Shown: positions 17,555-29,003, counted from the first letter of the stretch. The stretch: 64,000 nucleotides of DNA from DATAOG01 sp963798075 (GCA_963798075.1 CAWCRU010000029.1:62001-126000); one strand, 5' to 3'. Notes: a model not told the origin generated them from the sequence alone. A program made the numbers and translations.

Positions 17555-18289
17555 ATGGACCTCGGGATCATCGTCGACGCTCTGCCGCGGCTCCTGAGCG
17601 GCGCCCTGGTCACCTTGCAGCTGACCGCGATCAGCGTCGTGATCGGTCTGCTCCTCGCGCTGCCGGTGGCGCTCGCCCGCTTGTCCGACAACCCGCTGCT
17701 GCGCTGGCCGGCGTTCGGCTACATGTTCTATTTCCGCGGCACGCCGCTCCTGGTGCAGATTTTTCTGATCTATTACGGCAGCGGGCAGTTCGTGGCGCAG
17801 CTGCGGGCGCTCGGGCTCTGGGACCTCTTCCGCGAGCCCTACTTCTGCGCGGTCCTGACGCTCACCCTGAACACCGCGGCCTATACGGCGGAGATCCTGC
17901 GCGGCGCGATCCGGGCGGTCTCCTTCGGCGAGATCGAGGCGGCGCGCGCGCTCGGCATGTCGAAGCGCCTCCGGCTGCGCCGGATCATCCTGCCCAAGGC
18001 CTTCCGCCTCGCCCTCCCGGCCTACACCAACGAGGTCATCTTCCTGTTCCAGTCGACCTCGCTGGTCTCGATCATCACGATCATGGACCTGACCGGGGTC
18101 GGCCGGGTGCTGATCGCCCAGACCTTCCGGACCTTCGAGATCTGGATCGTGGTCGGCCTCTGCTACCTCGCGATGTCCTACGCCATCCTCTACGGCTTCA
18201 GGCGCCTGGAGCACCGCCTGTCCGGCCATCTGCGCGCCGGCCCGACGCTCGCCGCCGCCCCGGCGGAGGAGGCGCTCGCGATCCGCTGA
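17555..18289 (+). CDS. Polar amino-acid ABC transporter permease (HisM-like)
   Basis: A 244-residue permease with TYTAEILRGAIRAVSFGEI-type TM/loop sequence and the coupling loop EAARALGMSKRLRLRRIILPK. YMFYFRGTPLLVQIFLIYYG is typical of HisM/ArtM. It completes the membrane part of the importer. In most genomes the ATPase gene (hisP/artP class) follows; here the next gene is on the other strand, so this importer must borrow an ATPase encoded elsewhere. Confidence 0.9.
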   Translation: MDLGIIVDALPRLLSGALVTLQLTAISVVIGLLLALPVALARLSDNPLLRWPAFGYMFYFRGTPLLVQIFLIYYGSGQFVAQLRALGLWDLFREPYFCAVLTLTLNTAAYTAEILRGAIRAVSFGEIEAARALGMSKRLRLRRIILPKAFRLALPAYTNEVIFLFQSTSLVSIITIMDLTGVGRVLIAQTFRTFEIWIVVGLCYLAMSYAILYGFRRLEHRLSGHLRAGPTLAAAPAEEALAIR

Positions 18290-18329
18290 CCGGCCCGGCC
18301 GATCGCGGGGGCGGCGGCAGCGCCCGCCC

Positions 18330-18963
18330 TCAGCCTTCGCGCGAAGGTCGCCGGCGCGTGACCACGGGGCCGCGGTCGAACAGGCCTTCCTGGTTGCCGA
18401 AGCCGTCCCAGCCGGGCTGGCTGCGGCGGGCAAACAGCTCGAGATAAGGGCCGGGCAGCAGGCGCTCGATCAGCGCGTAGGTCTCGTCCGGCTTGCGCGA
18501 GTGCTCGCGCCGCGGCGAGATCAGGAGCTTCCTCACGTCGCCTGCGCTGCGCTTGGGGTGGCCGCGGGTCGCGAGCAGACAGGGCTCCGGATTGGCGCGG
18601 GTCCAAAAGCCGAGGCCGGTGAAGAAGTCGCGCTCGGCGAGCAACGGCCATTCGCGGGACAAGCCGCGCCGCGGCCGATCTGTTCAGCTTGACCCAATAG
18701 AAACCGACCGTCTTGTAGGCGAAGCCCCAGGCTTCGATCACCTCGAGCGCGCGCGGCAGGAGCGGGTCGGTCGCCCACAGCAAAAGGACCGCGTCGCGCG
18801 CCGCCCACTCGGCCACCGGCATGGCCTTGATCTCCTCAAGGCTCATGCAGTCGTAGTGCGCCTCGGCGCTCCGGCCCTTGCCTTTGTCGGAGTAGGTCGC
18901 AAAGCGCCAGGGCGGATCGGCGTAGACGACGCGGTAAGCGCCGGCTCGGGGGGGCGCTGCCAT
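18330..18963 (-). CDS. MT-A70 family adenine N6-methyltransferase, frameshifted
   Basis: About 210 residues. The first half has YRVVYADPPWRFATYSDKG, the DPPW catalytic motif of the MT-A70 (Ime4/METTL3-like) class, then LLLWATDPLLPRALEVIEAW and YKTVGFYWVKLNR. The second half, in another frame, has LSREWPLLAERDFFTGLGFW, TRANPEPCLLATRG, SRKPDETYALIERLLPG and LELFARRSQPGWDGFGNQ, typical of the family's end. An extra A in AA 18661-18662 (plus strand) explains the break. Bacterial members methylate adenine in DNA and are often phage-derived; no restriction enzyme is adjacent. Confidence 0.8.
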
Positions 18964-18994
18964 CGTCGGCGGGTGGTCCGGCGCGGCCCGCGGC

Positions 18995-20167
18995 TCAGCG
19001 CGCGGGCAGCAGGCGTTCGGCCAGGCGCGCCCAGTAGCTGGCGCCGTAGGGCAGCGCCTCGTCGTTGAAGTTGTAGTCCGGGTTGTGCACCATCGGCGCC
19101 TGCGGACCGCCGCCATTGCCGATGAAGACGTAGCTGCCCGGTCGTCGCTGGAGCATGAAGGCGAAGTCCTCCGCCCCCATGACCGGCGATGGCGCGCGGT
19201 CGACCTGGCCGGCGCCGACGATCTCGGCCGCGGCCTGGGCGGCCTGCTCGGTCTCGGCCTCGCTGTTGACGGTCGCCGGGTAGCCGCGCTGGTAGTTGCA
19301 GGCGACCTCGACCCCGAGCGCCTGGCCGATGCCGCGCGCGATCTCGCCGACCCGGCGCTCGATCAGGTCCTGCATCTCGGGGCTGAACGAGCGCGCCGTG
19401 CCGCTGAGGAACGCGGTCCCCGGGATGACGTTGTCGGTGGTGCCGGCGTGGAACTGGGTGATCGAGACCACCGCGCGATCGATCGGATCGGCATTGCGCG
19501 CGACGATCGTCTGCAGGGCGCTCACGATCTGGGCGCCGGCGACCACCGGATCCTGCGCCAGATGCGGCATGGCGCCGTGGCCGCCGTTGCCGGTCAGGCG
19601 GATCTCGATCAGGTCGGCCGCCGCCATCACCGGGCCCGGCCGCATCGCGAACTGGCCGAGCGGCAGGCGCGGCCAGTTGTGCATGCCGAAGACCTGCTCG
19701 GCCGGAAAGCGCTCGAACAGGCCCTCCTCGAGCATCACCCGGCCGCCCGCCTGCATCTCCTCGGCCGGCTGGAAGATGAAATAGACCGTCCCGTCGAAGT
19801 TGCGGGTCTCGGCGAGGTAGCGGGCGGCGCCGAGCAGCATGGTGGTATGACCGTCATGGCCGCAGGCGTGCATGCGGCCGGCGTTTTGGGAGGCGTAGGG
19901 CAGGCCGGTCGCCTCATCGATCGGCAGCGCGTCCATGTCGGCGCGCAGGGCGATCCTGCGGCCGCCTGAGCCCGCCCGCAGCACGCCCACGACCCCGGTT
20001 TTGGCGATCCCGGTGTGGACCTCGTCGAGGCCGAAGGCGCGCAGCTTGTCGGCGACCATGGCCGAGGTCCGCACCTCCTCGAAGCCGAGCTCCGGATGGG
20101 CGTGCAGGTCGCGGCGCCAGGCCGTCATCTCGTCCTGAAAATCGCCGATCCGGTTGATGACCGCCAT
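18995..20167 (-). CDS. M20-family amidohydrolase (hippurate hydrolase / amino-acid N-deacylase type)
   Basis: A 390-residue cytoplasmic metallohydrolase of the M20D branch. Metal and active-site motifs are in order: LHAHPELGFEE, ALRADMDALPI, HACGHDGHTTML, FIFQPAEEMQAGG, GMHNWPRLPLG and APSPVMGAEDFAFML. Relatives cleave N-acyl amino acids, hippurate or indole-acetyl amino acids. The ATG at 20167 starts right before the conserved N-terminal helix. The downstream end is 31 bases from the MT-A70 start. No partner gene reveals the substrate. Confidence 0.88.
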   Translation of the reverse strand: MAVINRIGDFQDEMTAWRRDLHAHPELGFEEVRTSAMVADKLRAFGLDEVHTGIAKTGVVGVLRAGSGGRRIALRADMDALPIDEATGLPYASQNAGRMHACGHDGHTTMLLGAARYLAETRNFDGTVYFIFQPAEEMQAGGRVMLEEGLFERFPAEQVFGMHNWPRLPLGQFAMRPGPVMAAADLIEIRLTGNGGHGAMPHLAQDPVVAGAQIVSALQTIVARNADPIDRAVVSITQFHAGTTDNVIPGTAFLSGTARSFSPEMQDLIERRVGEIARGIGQALGVEVACNYQRGYPATVNSEAETEQAAQAAAEIVGAGQVDRAPSPVMGAEDFAFMLQRRPGSYVFIGNGGGPQAPMVHNPDYNFNDEALPYGASYWARLAERLLPAR

Positions 20168-20244
20168 CGCCTCGTCCTCCGCCCCTGCCCGGCCGCCAGC
20201 ATAGGCAGCCGCCCCGGCTTTGTCAGCCCGCGGGTTTCCGGGCG

Positions 20245-20796
20245 CTAGCCGCCGCTGCCCTCGTAGATCTCGTCCAGCGCCAGCTCGACCCCGATCGCCG
20301 GCAGCGGCACCGTTGGCAGCGGCGGCGCATACAGGGTCAGCGACCAGCCGGCCCCGTCCCGGCTGTAGACTTCCACGAACCGGCGAAACTGATTGACCAG
20401 GACATAGTGCTGGAGCGAGGCCAGCTCGCGATAGGCGATCCACTTCGCGCCACGATCGCGGTCGCCCGTCGTCCGCGACAGGACCTCGACGATGACGACG
20501 GGATCGCGCACCTGATCGGCGGTTGGCTCGATCGAGGAACAGATCACCATCACGTCCGGATAGTGGACGTTGCCGCTTGCCGCCACCTTCACTTCCTGGC
20601 TGAGCGCACGGCAGCCGGAACCGCGCAGCTTCTCTCGAAACGCAGCCGTCACATTGTCGCGAAGCGTCGCATGCGCGACGGAGCCGCCGACCATGCCGAC
20701 GATCATGCCGTCGACGAACTCGTAGCGTTCTGGCTGCTGCGCCTCCCATTCGAGAAAATCGTCCACGGTCCAGGGGGTCGGCAGATGTGACACCAT
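20245..20796 (-). CDS. Uma2-family (DUF820) putative endonuclease
   Basis: A 183-residue protein of the PD-(D/E)XK-like Uma2 family: TVDDFLEWEAQQPERYEFVDG at the start, VHYPDVMVICSS (the catalytic Asp) and PVVIVEVLSRTTGDRDRGAK with the Glu and Lys. The start at 20796 has a perfect AAGGAG ribosome site; the slightly longer reading frame upstream does not. The family is abundant in cyanobacteria and scattered elsewhere; its biological role is not established. It stands alone here. Confidence 0.8.
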   Translation of the reverse strand: MVSHLPTPWTVDDFLEWEAQQPERYEFVDGMIVGMVGGSVAHATLRDNVTAAFREKLRGSGCRALSQEVKVAASGNVHYPDVMVICSSIEPTADQVRDPVVIVEVLSRTTGDRDRGAKWIAYRELASLQHYVLVNQFRRFVEVYSRDGAGWSLTLYAPPLPTVPLPAIGVELALDEIYEGSGG

Positions 20797-20875
20797 GGCG
20801 AGCTCCTTTTCCTCGAGCAATCTAGGCGCCACTCACCATCCTGCCAACCGGCGCGGTCGTGGAGGGTCGGGAACG

Positions 20876-20900
20876 AAAAACCGGGCCCGAAGGCCCGGTT
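20876..20900 (-). terminator. Strong intrinsic terminator with UUCG tetraloop
   Basis: Read on the minus strand: AACCGGGCC-TTCG-GGCCCGGTT followed by TTT and CG. A nine-base GC stem capped by the extra-stable C(UUCG)G tetraloop plus a T run is a textbook rho-independent terminator. It lies 28 bases past the stop of the liv binding-protein gene and closes that unit. Confidence 0.9.
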
Positions 20901-20928
20901 GCTCGCGTCATGAGCGCGCGCGGTCGGC

Positions 20929-22036
20929 TCAGCCGTTGACTTCGGCGTATTTGCCGTTGTCCCACTTGTACATAACGTAGCTGGCACCTTTGACGTCGCC
21001 CTTGTCGTCGAAGCCGATCGGGCCGAGCACGGTCTCGAACTGGTTGCCGTGGAGGGCCTCTTCGACCGGCTCGAGGTCGGTGGTGCCGGCCTTCTCGACC
21101 GCCTGCGCCCAGACCTGGATCGCGGCGTAGGTGTAGAGGGTGTAGCCCTCGGGGTCGTAGCCCTGCGCCTTGAATTCCGCGACCACCGGCTGCGCGACCT
21201 CGTTCTTGCGCGGGTCCGGGCTGAAGGTCATCAGCGTGCCCTGGCCGGTGTCGCCGGTGATCGCCCAGTATTCGTCGGTGACGAGCGCGTCGCCCGACAT
21301 CATCTGCGCCTTCATGCCCTGCTCGTGCGCCTGGCGCGCGATCAGACCCGCCTCGGTATGGTAGCCGCCGAGGTAGATCAGATCGATGCCGGCTTCCTTC
21401 ATCTTGGTGATCAGCGCGGTGAAGTCCTTGTCGCCGGCGGTGATCGCCTCGTACATCGTCTCCTTGAGGCCGCGCTCGTTGATCTGGCGCTTGAACTCGT
21501 CGGCCAGGCCCTTGCCGTAGGCGGTCTTGTCGTGGAGCACCGCGACCTTGGTGCCGACGTGGTTGTCGACGACGTAATTGCCGGCGAAGGTCCCCTGCTG
21601 ATCGTCGCGACCGCAGGTCCGGAACACGTTGTCGAAGCCCTGTTCGGTGAGCTGCGGGATTGGTCGAGGCGGGCGAGATCTGCAGGATGCCCTCCTCGTG
21701 GTAGACCGCGGATGCCGGGATCGACGAGCCCGAGCAGAAGTGGCCGGCGACGAAGACCACGCCATTGTTGACCATCTGGTTGGCGACCGCGACCGCCTGT
21801 TTGGGATCGCAGGCGTCGTCGCCGACCTCGAGTTTGAGCTGCTCGCCGAGCACGCCGCCCTTGGCGTTGAGGTCCTTGACCGCCTGCTCGGCGCCCTTTT
21901 GCATCTGCTGGCCGAAGATCGCGTACTGGCCGGTCATCGGCCCCACGGTCGCGATGACGATGTCGGCATGCGCCACGCCCGCGCTCAGCGCAAGCAGCGC
22001 TCCGGTCGCGAGCAAAGACTTGGTGAAGCCAGGCAT
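20929..22036 (-). CDS. livJ: Branched-chain amino-acid ABC transporter, periplasmic binding protein, frameshifted
   Basis: About 368 residues, family-4 solute-binding protein (LivJ/LivK). A signal peptide (MPGFTKSLLATGALLALSAG) is followed by VATVGPMTGQYAIFGQQMQ-type sequence, GDDACDPKQAVAVANQMV and GHFCSGSSIPAS, including the paired cysteines of LivJ-like proteins. After ISPASTNP the frame breaks; an extra G in GGG 21656-21658 explains it, since removing it yields STNPQLTEQGFDNVFRTCGR. The second half (GGYHTEAGLIARQAHEQG) is intact. It binds Leu/Ile/Val or a related ligand for the permease and ATPases encoded at 23.8-27.7 kb. Confidence 0.9.
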
Positions 22037-22212
22037 ATCGCCCTTCTCCCTGTTGGCATGAGCGTCGTGGCCCCGGCCACGACGCTGAATCGCATGAGTG
22101 CAGCGTTGCCCCATTTGTCTCGGAGGGCGGGCGCTTTGGCAAGGGTCTTGATCATTCGCCCGCCATCCCGGAATGCGCGGGCGCGCAGCGCGTCCGGTCC
22201 GGCAGCGGCGGC

Positions 22213-23352
22213 TCAGGGACGACGCTCGAGCCGCGTCCAGTCCTGGTTGGTGAACACCGTGTTGGGATTGAAGCCCGGCCGATCGCTCAGCACGTACTCG
22301 CCGGCGCCGTTGCTCCAGGCGTTGTCGAACCCGGACTCGAGCTCGACCGTGGCCCCCGACGAGGGCTCGACGAAGGTCTCGACGCCGCGGATCGTCTGGC
22401 TCCAGGCCAGCGCGACGCGGTCCTGGCCGGCCTGCTGGTTCTGCCAGGCCTCCATCTGGCTGCGGCCGACCTCGGCCATGGCGTCCGACCAGATCCGCGC
22501 CCGCTCGGCAGCCCCCCGGATCTGGATCTGCGCGAGGTTGAGGGCGACGCGGTTGAGCGCCGCTTCCCACACCGGATTTATCGCAGCCGAGGCGACCATG
22601 GTCGCGAACAGGCGCTCGTCCTGATCGAGCCGGCCGGCCGGGGCGCGAAACCCGAAGATGCGCGACGCCGTCGACAGATATTGCGTGGTCATCGCGATGC
22701 GGCCCTGCATCGCGGCGCTCGCCGACATGGCTTGGATGGCGACCTGCACGACGCCTGCGGTCAGCCACTCCTCGACGGGGCCGCTCTGGTCGGCGTAGCG
22801 CACCCGGATCCGGGCGGCGTCGGCCTGGAACGGCGTGTTCATGGCGCGCAGCTGCTCGGCGTCGGCGGCGAGCGCGGCGGCGACCGCCGGTGCCGGCTCG
22901 ACCGCGGTCACCTCGAACCGCGGCCGCAGGGTGCCGGGCAGGCTCTGGGCCAGGAAGTCGGCGGCACCCATCGGCGGCGCCACCGCGCACTGATTGCCGG
23001 GCGTCGAATCGGCGCGCCAGACCTGGAGGTCGCCCGGGTCATCGGACCAGCGCCAGACCCGGCTCGGCATGATCTCGAAGACACGGTCCCCCTCGGGCGC
23101 CATGGCCCGCACCTGGGCCGCAACCAGCTCGCCCTGGCACTGCAAGGGCAGGTTCCAGCGGACGCCGCCCTCGATCCGCCAGTCGACGGGGGCCAGGAAG
23201 CGAAACGCCAGCACCGGCCGCTCGAAGCCCTGCTGGTCGACGATCTCGACCATCCGCAACCGGGTGTAGCCGGGCTCGGCGGTCGCGGGACCCCCGAGGG
23301 CCAACGCTCCCAAGATGAGGATGAGACAGTTGAAGTAAATCACAGGTCGCAT
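22213..23352 (-). CDS. Secreted protein of unknown function inside the liv cluster
   Basis: A 379-residue protein with a signal peptide (residues 1-25, GPATA|EPGY). The mature chain starts with PVDWRIEGGVRWNLPLQCQG and is rich in Ala and Gln, ending in FNPNTVFTNQDWTRLERRP. The last 150 residues look alpha-helical. One recognisable resemblance is to proteins that measure or bind serum-like substrates, but I cannot name a family. It lies between the liv binding protein and the small membrane gene at 23446 on the same strand, so it could be cotranscribed with liv genes, though 93-bp and 176-bp gaps flank it. Confidence 0.65.
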   Translation of the reverse strand: MRPVIYFNCLILILGALALGGPATAEPGYTRLRMVEIVDQQGFERPVLAFRFLAPVDWRIEGGVRWNLPLQCQGELVAAQVRAMAPEGDRVFEIMPSRVWRWSDDPGDLQVWRADSTPGNQCAVAPPMGAADFLAQSLPGTLRPRFEVTAVEPAPAVAAALAADAEQLRAMNTPFQADAARIRVRYADQSGPVEEWLTAGVVQVAIQAMSASAAMQGRIAMTTQYLSTASRIFGFRAPAGRLDQDERLFATMVASAAINPVWEAALNRVALNLAQIQIRGAAERARIWSDAMAEVGRSQMEAWQNQQAGQDRVALAWSQTIRGVETFVEPSSGATVELESGFDNAWSNGAGEYVLSDRPGFNPNTVFTNQDWTRLERRP

Positions 23353-23445
23353 CGCCCGTCCCCGCTCCCGCCCTGCCCGAGAGACTATCGGGACGCCGGG
23401 TTTCGGGAAAGAAAAACCAAGCCGGCGGGCGGCGCTGGTTGGAGG

Positions 23446-23793
23446 CTAGGCGGCCTGCTTCTCGCGGTAGGCGAACAGCGATACGCGCTCGTAGCGCCAG
23501 GGATATTGGCTGACGACCTTGCGCACCGCGGTGATCCGATGGGCGAGCAGCGCCAGGGCGGTGATCACCACGAGGCCGGTCAGGAAACCGGGCAGGCTGA
23601 GCAGCTCGCCGCCGAACAAGGCGTAGACCAGGAAGCGGTTGGCGAAAGTGAGACCAAGGCAGGCGAGCACCACCTGGACCGGCGACTTCCACCCGTCGGC
23701 CAGCGCCCGCCCGGTCATGATCGCAGCACCGCCGGTGATGATCACCGTGAGCCCGATGAAGACGCCGAACGAGGTGCCGAGCAGTGTCTGCAT
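23446..23793 (-). CDS. Small conserved membrane protein next to livF (probably DUF6867)
   Basis: A 115-residue inner-membrane protein with about three hydrophobic helices (FIGLTVIITGGAAIMTG, RFLVYALFGGELLSLPGFL, LVVITALALLAHRI) and a cytosolic tail SQYPWRYERVSLF. From memory this matches a small alphaproteobacterial family (DUF6867) found beside branched-chain amino-acid transporter genes. It is 12 bases downstream of livF and on the same strand, so it is part of the liv operon. A role as an accessory subunit is plausible but not shown. Confidence 0.7.
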   Translation of the reverse strand: MQTLLGTSFGVFIGLTVIITGGAAIMTGRALADGWKSPVQVVLACLGLTFANRFLVYALFGGELLSLPGFLTGLVVITALALLAHRITAVRKVVSQYPWRYERVSLFAYREKQAA

Positions 23794-23805
23794 CCCGATC
23801 CGCCT

Positions 23806-24519
23806 CTAATGCCCGCCCTCGAGGTAGGCGCTGCGGATCTCGGGGTTGGCGAGCAGCTCGGCGCCGCTGCCCTCGAGGACCACGCGGCCGGTCGCGAGGA
23901 CGTAGCCGCGATGGGCGATCTTGAGCGCCTGGTAGGCGTTCTGCTCGACCAAAAGGATGGTCAACCCCTGCTCGCGGTTGATCTCGACGATCGAGCTGAA
24001 GATCTGCTTGACCAGGATCGGGGCGAGGCCGAGCGAGGGCTCGTCGAGCAGCAAAAGGCGCGGCCGCGCCATCAGCGCCCGACCGATGCAGAGCATCTGC
24101 TGCTCGCCGCCCGACAGCGTGCCGCCGCGCTGGTGCTGGCGCTCCTTCAGGCGCGGGAACAGCGCGAACACCTTGAGGACGTCCTCGTCGAAGTGCGTGC
24201 CCTTGGTCGGCACGGCGCCCATCTGCAGGTTCTCGAGCACCGACATCGAGGGGAAGATCCGCCGACCCTCGGGCGCCTGGGCGATGCCGCGGTTGACGAT
24301 GTCGTAGGGCTCGAGCCCGTTCAGGAGCTGGCCCTCGAACAGGACCTCGCCCGCCGACGGCTTGGGCCGGCCGCAGACGGTCATCAAGAGGGTCGACTTG
24401 CCGGCGCCGTTGGCGCCGATGATGGTCACGATCTCGCTGCGCTCGACCCGGATGCTGACCCCGTGCAGGGCCTCGATGTTGCCGTAGTGGGCGTGGACGC
24501 CGTCGAGCTCGAGCATCAT
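23806..24519 (-). CDS. livF: Branched-chain amino-acid ABC transporter ATPase LivF
   Basis: A 237-residue ATPase: IIGANGAGKSTLL (Walker A), GGTLSGGEQQML (signature), RLLLLDEPSLGLAP (Walker B) and LVEQNAYQALKIAHRGYVL, the LivF-type switch region. It pairs with LivG on the membrane subunits LivH and LivM. Its ATG overlaps the LivG stop as ATGA, so expression is coupled; the second codon is also ATG. Confidence 0.95.
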   Translation of the reverse strand: MMLELDGVHAHYGNIEALHGVSIRVERSEIVTIIGANGAGKSTLLMTVCGRPKPSAGEVLFEGQLLNGLEPYDIVNRGIAQAPEGRRIFPSMSVLENLQMGAVPTKGTHFDEDVLKVFALFPRLKERQHQRGGTLSGGEQQMLCIGRALMARPRLLLLDEPSLGLAPILVKQIFSSIVEINREQGLTILLVEQNAYQALKIAHRGYVLATGRVVLEGSGAELLANPEIRSAYLEGGH

Positions 24520-25376
24520 GGCCCGCCGACCACGACGCCCGCGAGATCGGCCGCGACCTCGGGCGGCAGCTCCTCCTCCTCGGTCTCGCCGAGGTACGCC
24601 TTGATGACGTTGGCGTCCCTGCGCACGGCCTCGGGCGCGCCGTCGGCGATCTTGCGGCCGTAGTCGAGCACGACGATGTGATCGGAGATGCCCATCACGA
24701 CGCTCATGTCGTGCTCGATCAGCAGGACGCCGATGCCGAATTCGTCGCGGATCGCGCGCAGCAGCTGGCCGAGCTCGCCGGTCTCGCGCGGATTGAGGCC
24801 GGCCGCCGGCTCGTCCAGGCAGAGCAGCCTGGGCCTCGTGCACATCGCGCGCGCGATCTCGAGCCTGCGCTGCTCGCCGTAGGGCAGGTTGGCCGCGTTC
24901 CAGTCGGCGCGCGCGGTGAGGCCGATGCGCTCGAGCCAGTCGCGCGCGAGCGCCACCGCCTTGGCCTCAGCATGGCGGTAGGAGGCAAAGCCGAGCACGC
25001 CGAGGACGGTATAGCCGGACGCCCGCATCAACGCGTTGTGCTGGGCGACGATCAGATTCTCGAGCACGCTCATCTGGCCGAACAGGCGGATGTTCTGGAA
25101 GGTCCGGGCAACGCCGTGGCGCGCGATCCGAAAGCCCTCCATCTGCTCGAGCAGGAACTGGTCGCCGTCGGCGTGCAGGGTCAGCTGGCCGACGGTCGGC
25201 TTGTAGAAACCGGTCAGGCAGTTGAACACCGTGGTCTTGCCGGCGCCGTTCGGGCCGATGATCGCGGTGATCTCGCGCTGACCGGCGGTGAACGACAGGT
25301 CGTCGATCGCCACCAGTCCGCCGAAGCGCATGGTCAGATGGCGGACGTCGAGCAGGGGTGCGGCGGCCGCGGTCAT
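24516..25376 (-). CDS. livG: Branched-chain amino-acid ABC transporter ATPase LivG
   Basis: A 286-residue ATPase: IIGPNGAGKTTVFN (Walker A), GVARTFQNIRLFGQMSVLEN (Q-loop region typical of LivG), NLPYGEQRRLEIARAM (the degenerate signature of LivG) and LLCLDEPAAGLNP (Walker B). The acidic tail TEEEELPPEVAADLAG is longer than in E. coli LivG. It lies 40 bases downstream of livM and overlaps livF. Confidence 0.95.
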   Translation of the reverse strand: MTAAAAPLLDVRHLTMRFGGLVAIDDLSFTAGQREITAIIGPNGAGKTTVFNCLTGFYKPTVGQLTLHADGDQFLLEQMEGFRIARHGVARTFQNIRLFGQMSVLENLIVAQHNALMRASGYTVLGVLGFASYRHAEAKAVALARDWLERIGLTARADWNAANLPYGEQRRLEIARAMCTRPRLLCLDEPAAGLNPRETGELGQLLRAIRDEFGIGVLLIEHDMSVVMGISDHIVVLDYGRKIADGAPEAVRRDANVIKAYLGETEEEELPPEVAADLAGVVVGGP

Positions 25377-25416
25377 GGCCGGGCGATCATGGTCGCGGCG
25401 TCATGGGGTCGCGCCG

Positions 25417-26751
<1,335 letters not shown>

Positions 26752-26755
26752 CGCC

Positions 26756-27670
<915 letters not shown>

Positions 27671-27708
27671 GCTTGCCGTTGCGCTCTCAAGCCCGCCTCG
27701 TAGCAGCT

Positions 27709-27936
27709 CTAGAGCAAGGATTGGCCGCGGGCAAGCCCGGGGGCGCGGGCGCGGCGCGCCAGCACATAGGCGAGCTTTTGCAGGACCGCGCGCCGCAGCG
27801 CCGCCTCGCCCGCCGCGGCCGGCCCCTGGAGCACGACCTCGATCAGGCTCTCGGGCTCCATGGCGCTCACCCGGATCAGCGGGCCCAGCCGGACGAACTG
27901 GAGGATCACGCCGCTCGGCTCGACGTCCTTGCGCAT
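27709..27936 (-). CDS. Small conserved protein upstream of livH (possibly DUF6898)
   Basis: A 75-residue soluble protein: GVILQFVRLGPLIRVSAMEP then ALRRAVLQKLAYVLARRA. The pattern (short beta strands, a conserved VSAxxP, then a basic helix with KLxYVLAxR) resembles a small alphaproteobacterial family seen before livH (I believe DUF6898). The ATG at 27936 sits behind a strong AGGAGG. It ends 38 bases before livH and is likely in the same operon. Function unknown. Confidence 0.65.
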   Translation of the reverse strand: MRKDVEPSGVILQFVRLGPLIRVSAMEPESLIEVVLQGPAAAGEAALRRAVLQKLAYVLARRARAPGLARGQSLL

Positions 27937-27999
27937 GAGCCCTCCTGCCAACCGCGCCGATGAGTTGGCCGCGCCAGCGTCATGGCCGCGGCTCGATGC

Positions 28000-28884
28000 T
28001 CAGAGCGTCCGATGAAGCACCCTGAACCGCGGGGCGGTCAGGGTCCGCTGCCGCACCCAGGCCGGATCGCGGACGTAGATCGTATTCCCGAGGGCCATGC
28101 CGGATCGTAAAGTCAACAGCCGGCGGAACGGGTCGTAGGCGTACGGGGCGAAGCCATAGTCCGACAGGCGCTCGTGGGTACGCCCGTCATCGAACCCGTA
28201 GCATCGTCCGCTGCCGTTGAGCTCGACGATCAACGCCTTGAGCATCGGGTTGCGCAACGTCAGGTCCGCTCCGGCGACGACCGCGGCCTCATAACCCTCG
28301 ACGTCGAGCTTCATCATCGTCGGGCACTGGTCCGCGAACAGCGCATCAGCCGTCGTCTGGTGCACCCGCTCGCCGCCGTCCCCCTGGGCCGCGAGCACGT
28401 GGTTGGTCGTATCCCGGCCGGCGCTGAACGCGAGGAAGCCAGCCGAATCGCCGAGCGCGACGGGCTCGATCGTGACCAGCTCATGCACCTGGTTGATCGC
28501 CACATTGTCGGCGAGCGCCGCCCGGGTCGCGCTGCTGGGTTCGACCGCGACGACCCGCGCTCGGCGCACGCCCGCGGCGAGCACGGTGTAGCTGCCGACG
28601 TTCGCGCCGATGTCTGCGAACAGGTCGCCAGCTCTCAGGACATGCAGCGTCAATGCCATCTCGGCAAACTCGTGCAGCCCCGCGTAGATGTTCCCGGTCG
28701 CCCCGTGCATGCCGCGCCGAACGAACAGACGCGTATCGTCGACGAAGCGGACGGCGACCCCCGTCGGCTGGATCCGGCTTTGGATCTGCCAGCGCAGAAC
28801 CCGGCCGAGCGCCCGGGGCAGGTCGTCGCGGGTCAACGGATGCCCGGCCAGGAAACGGCTCAGCTGTCGGAAGCTGGCAAACAT
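28000..28884 (-). CDS. FkbM-family SAM-dependent methyltransferase
   Basis: A 294-residue protein. The SAM-binding motif FADIGANVGSYTVLAA is at about residues 88-103, followed by RARVVAVEPSSATRAALADN and MMKLDVEGYEAAVVAGA, which define the FkbM branch of Rossmann-fold methyltransferases. Members O-methylate sugars, polyketides or glycans. No glycan cluster surrounds it; the substrate is unknown. Starts MFASFRQLSRFLAG. Confidence 0.85.
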   Translation of the reverse strand: MFASFRQLSRFLAGHPLTRDDLPRALGRVLRWQIQSRIQPTGVAVRFVDDTRLFVRRGMHGATGNIYAGLHEFAEMALTLHVLRAGDLFADIGANVGSYTVLAAGVRRARVVAVEPSSATRAALADNVAINQVHELVTIEPVALGDSAGFLAFSAGRDTTNHVLAAQGDGGERVHQTTADALFADQCPTMMKLDVEGYEAAVVAGADLTLRNPMLKALIVELNGSGRCYGFDDGRTHERLSDYGFAPYAYDPFRRLLTLRSGMALGNTIYVRDPAWVRQRTLTAPRFRVLHRTL

Positions 28885-29003
28885 GCCCTAAGCATTCGTC
28901 TGGCGGCCCCGACTGGAAAGCAGCAGCCGCGCTCCGCGGGCTGGCTGGCGCTCAGGACCCGCCCGCGGAAGGTCGCGGAGCGGCCTGTCGGCGGCGCGGG
29001 CGG

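Noticed and set aside
15770..18433. An 887-residue minus-strand frame of charged residues
   Set aside because: Antisense to three clear transporter genes; composition (Arg, Asp, Gly) is that of GC-rich complement.
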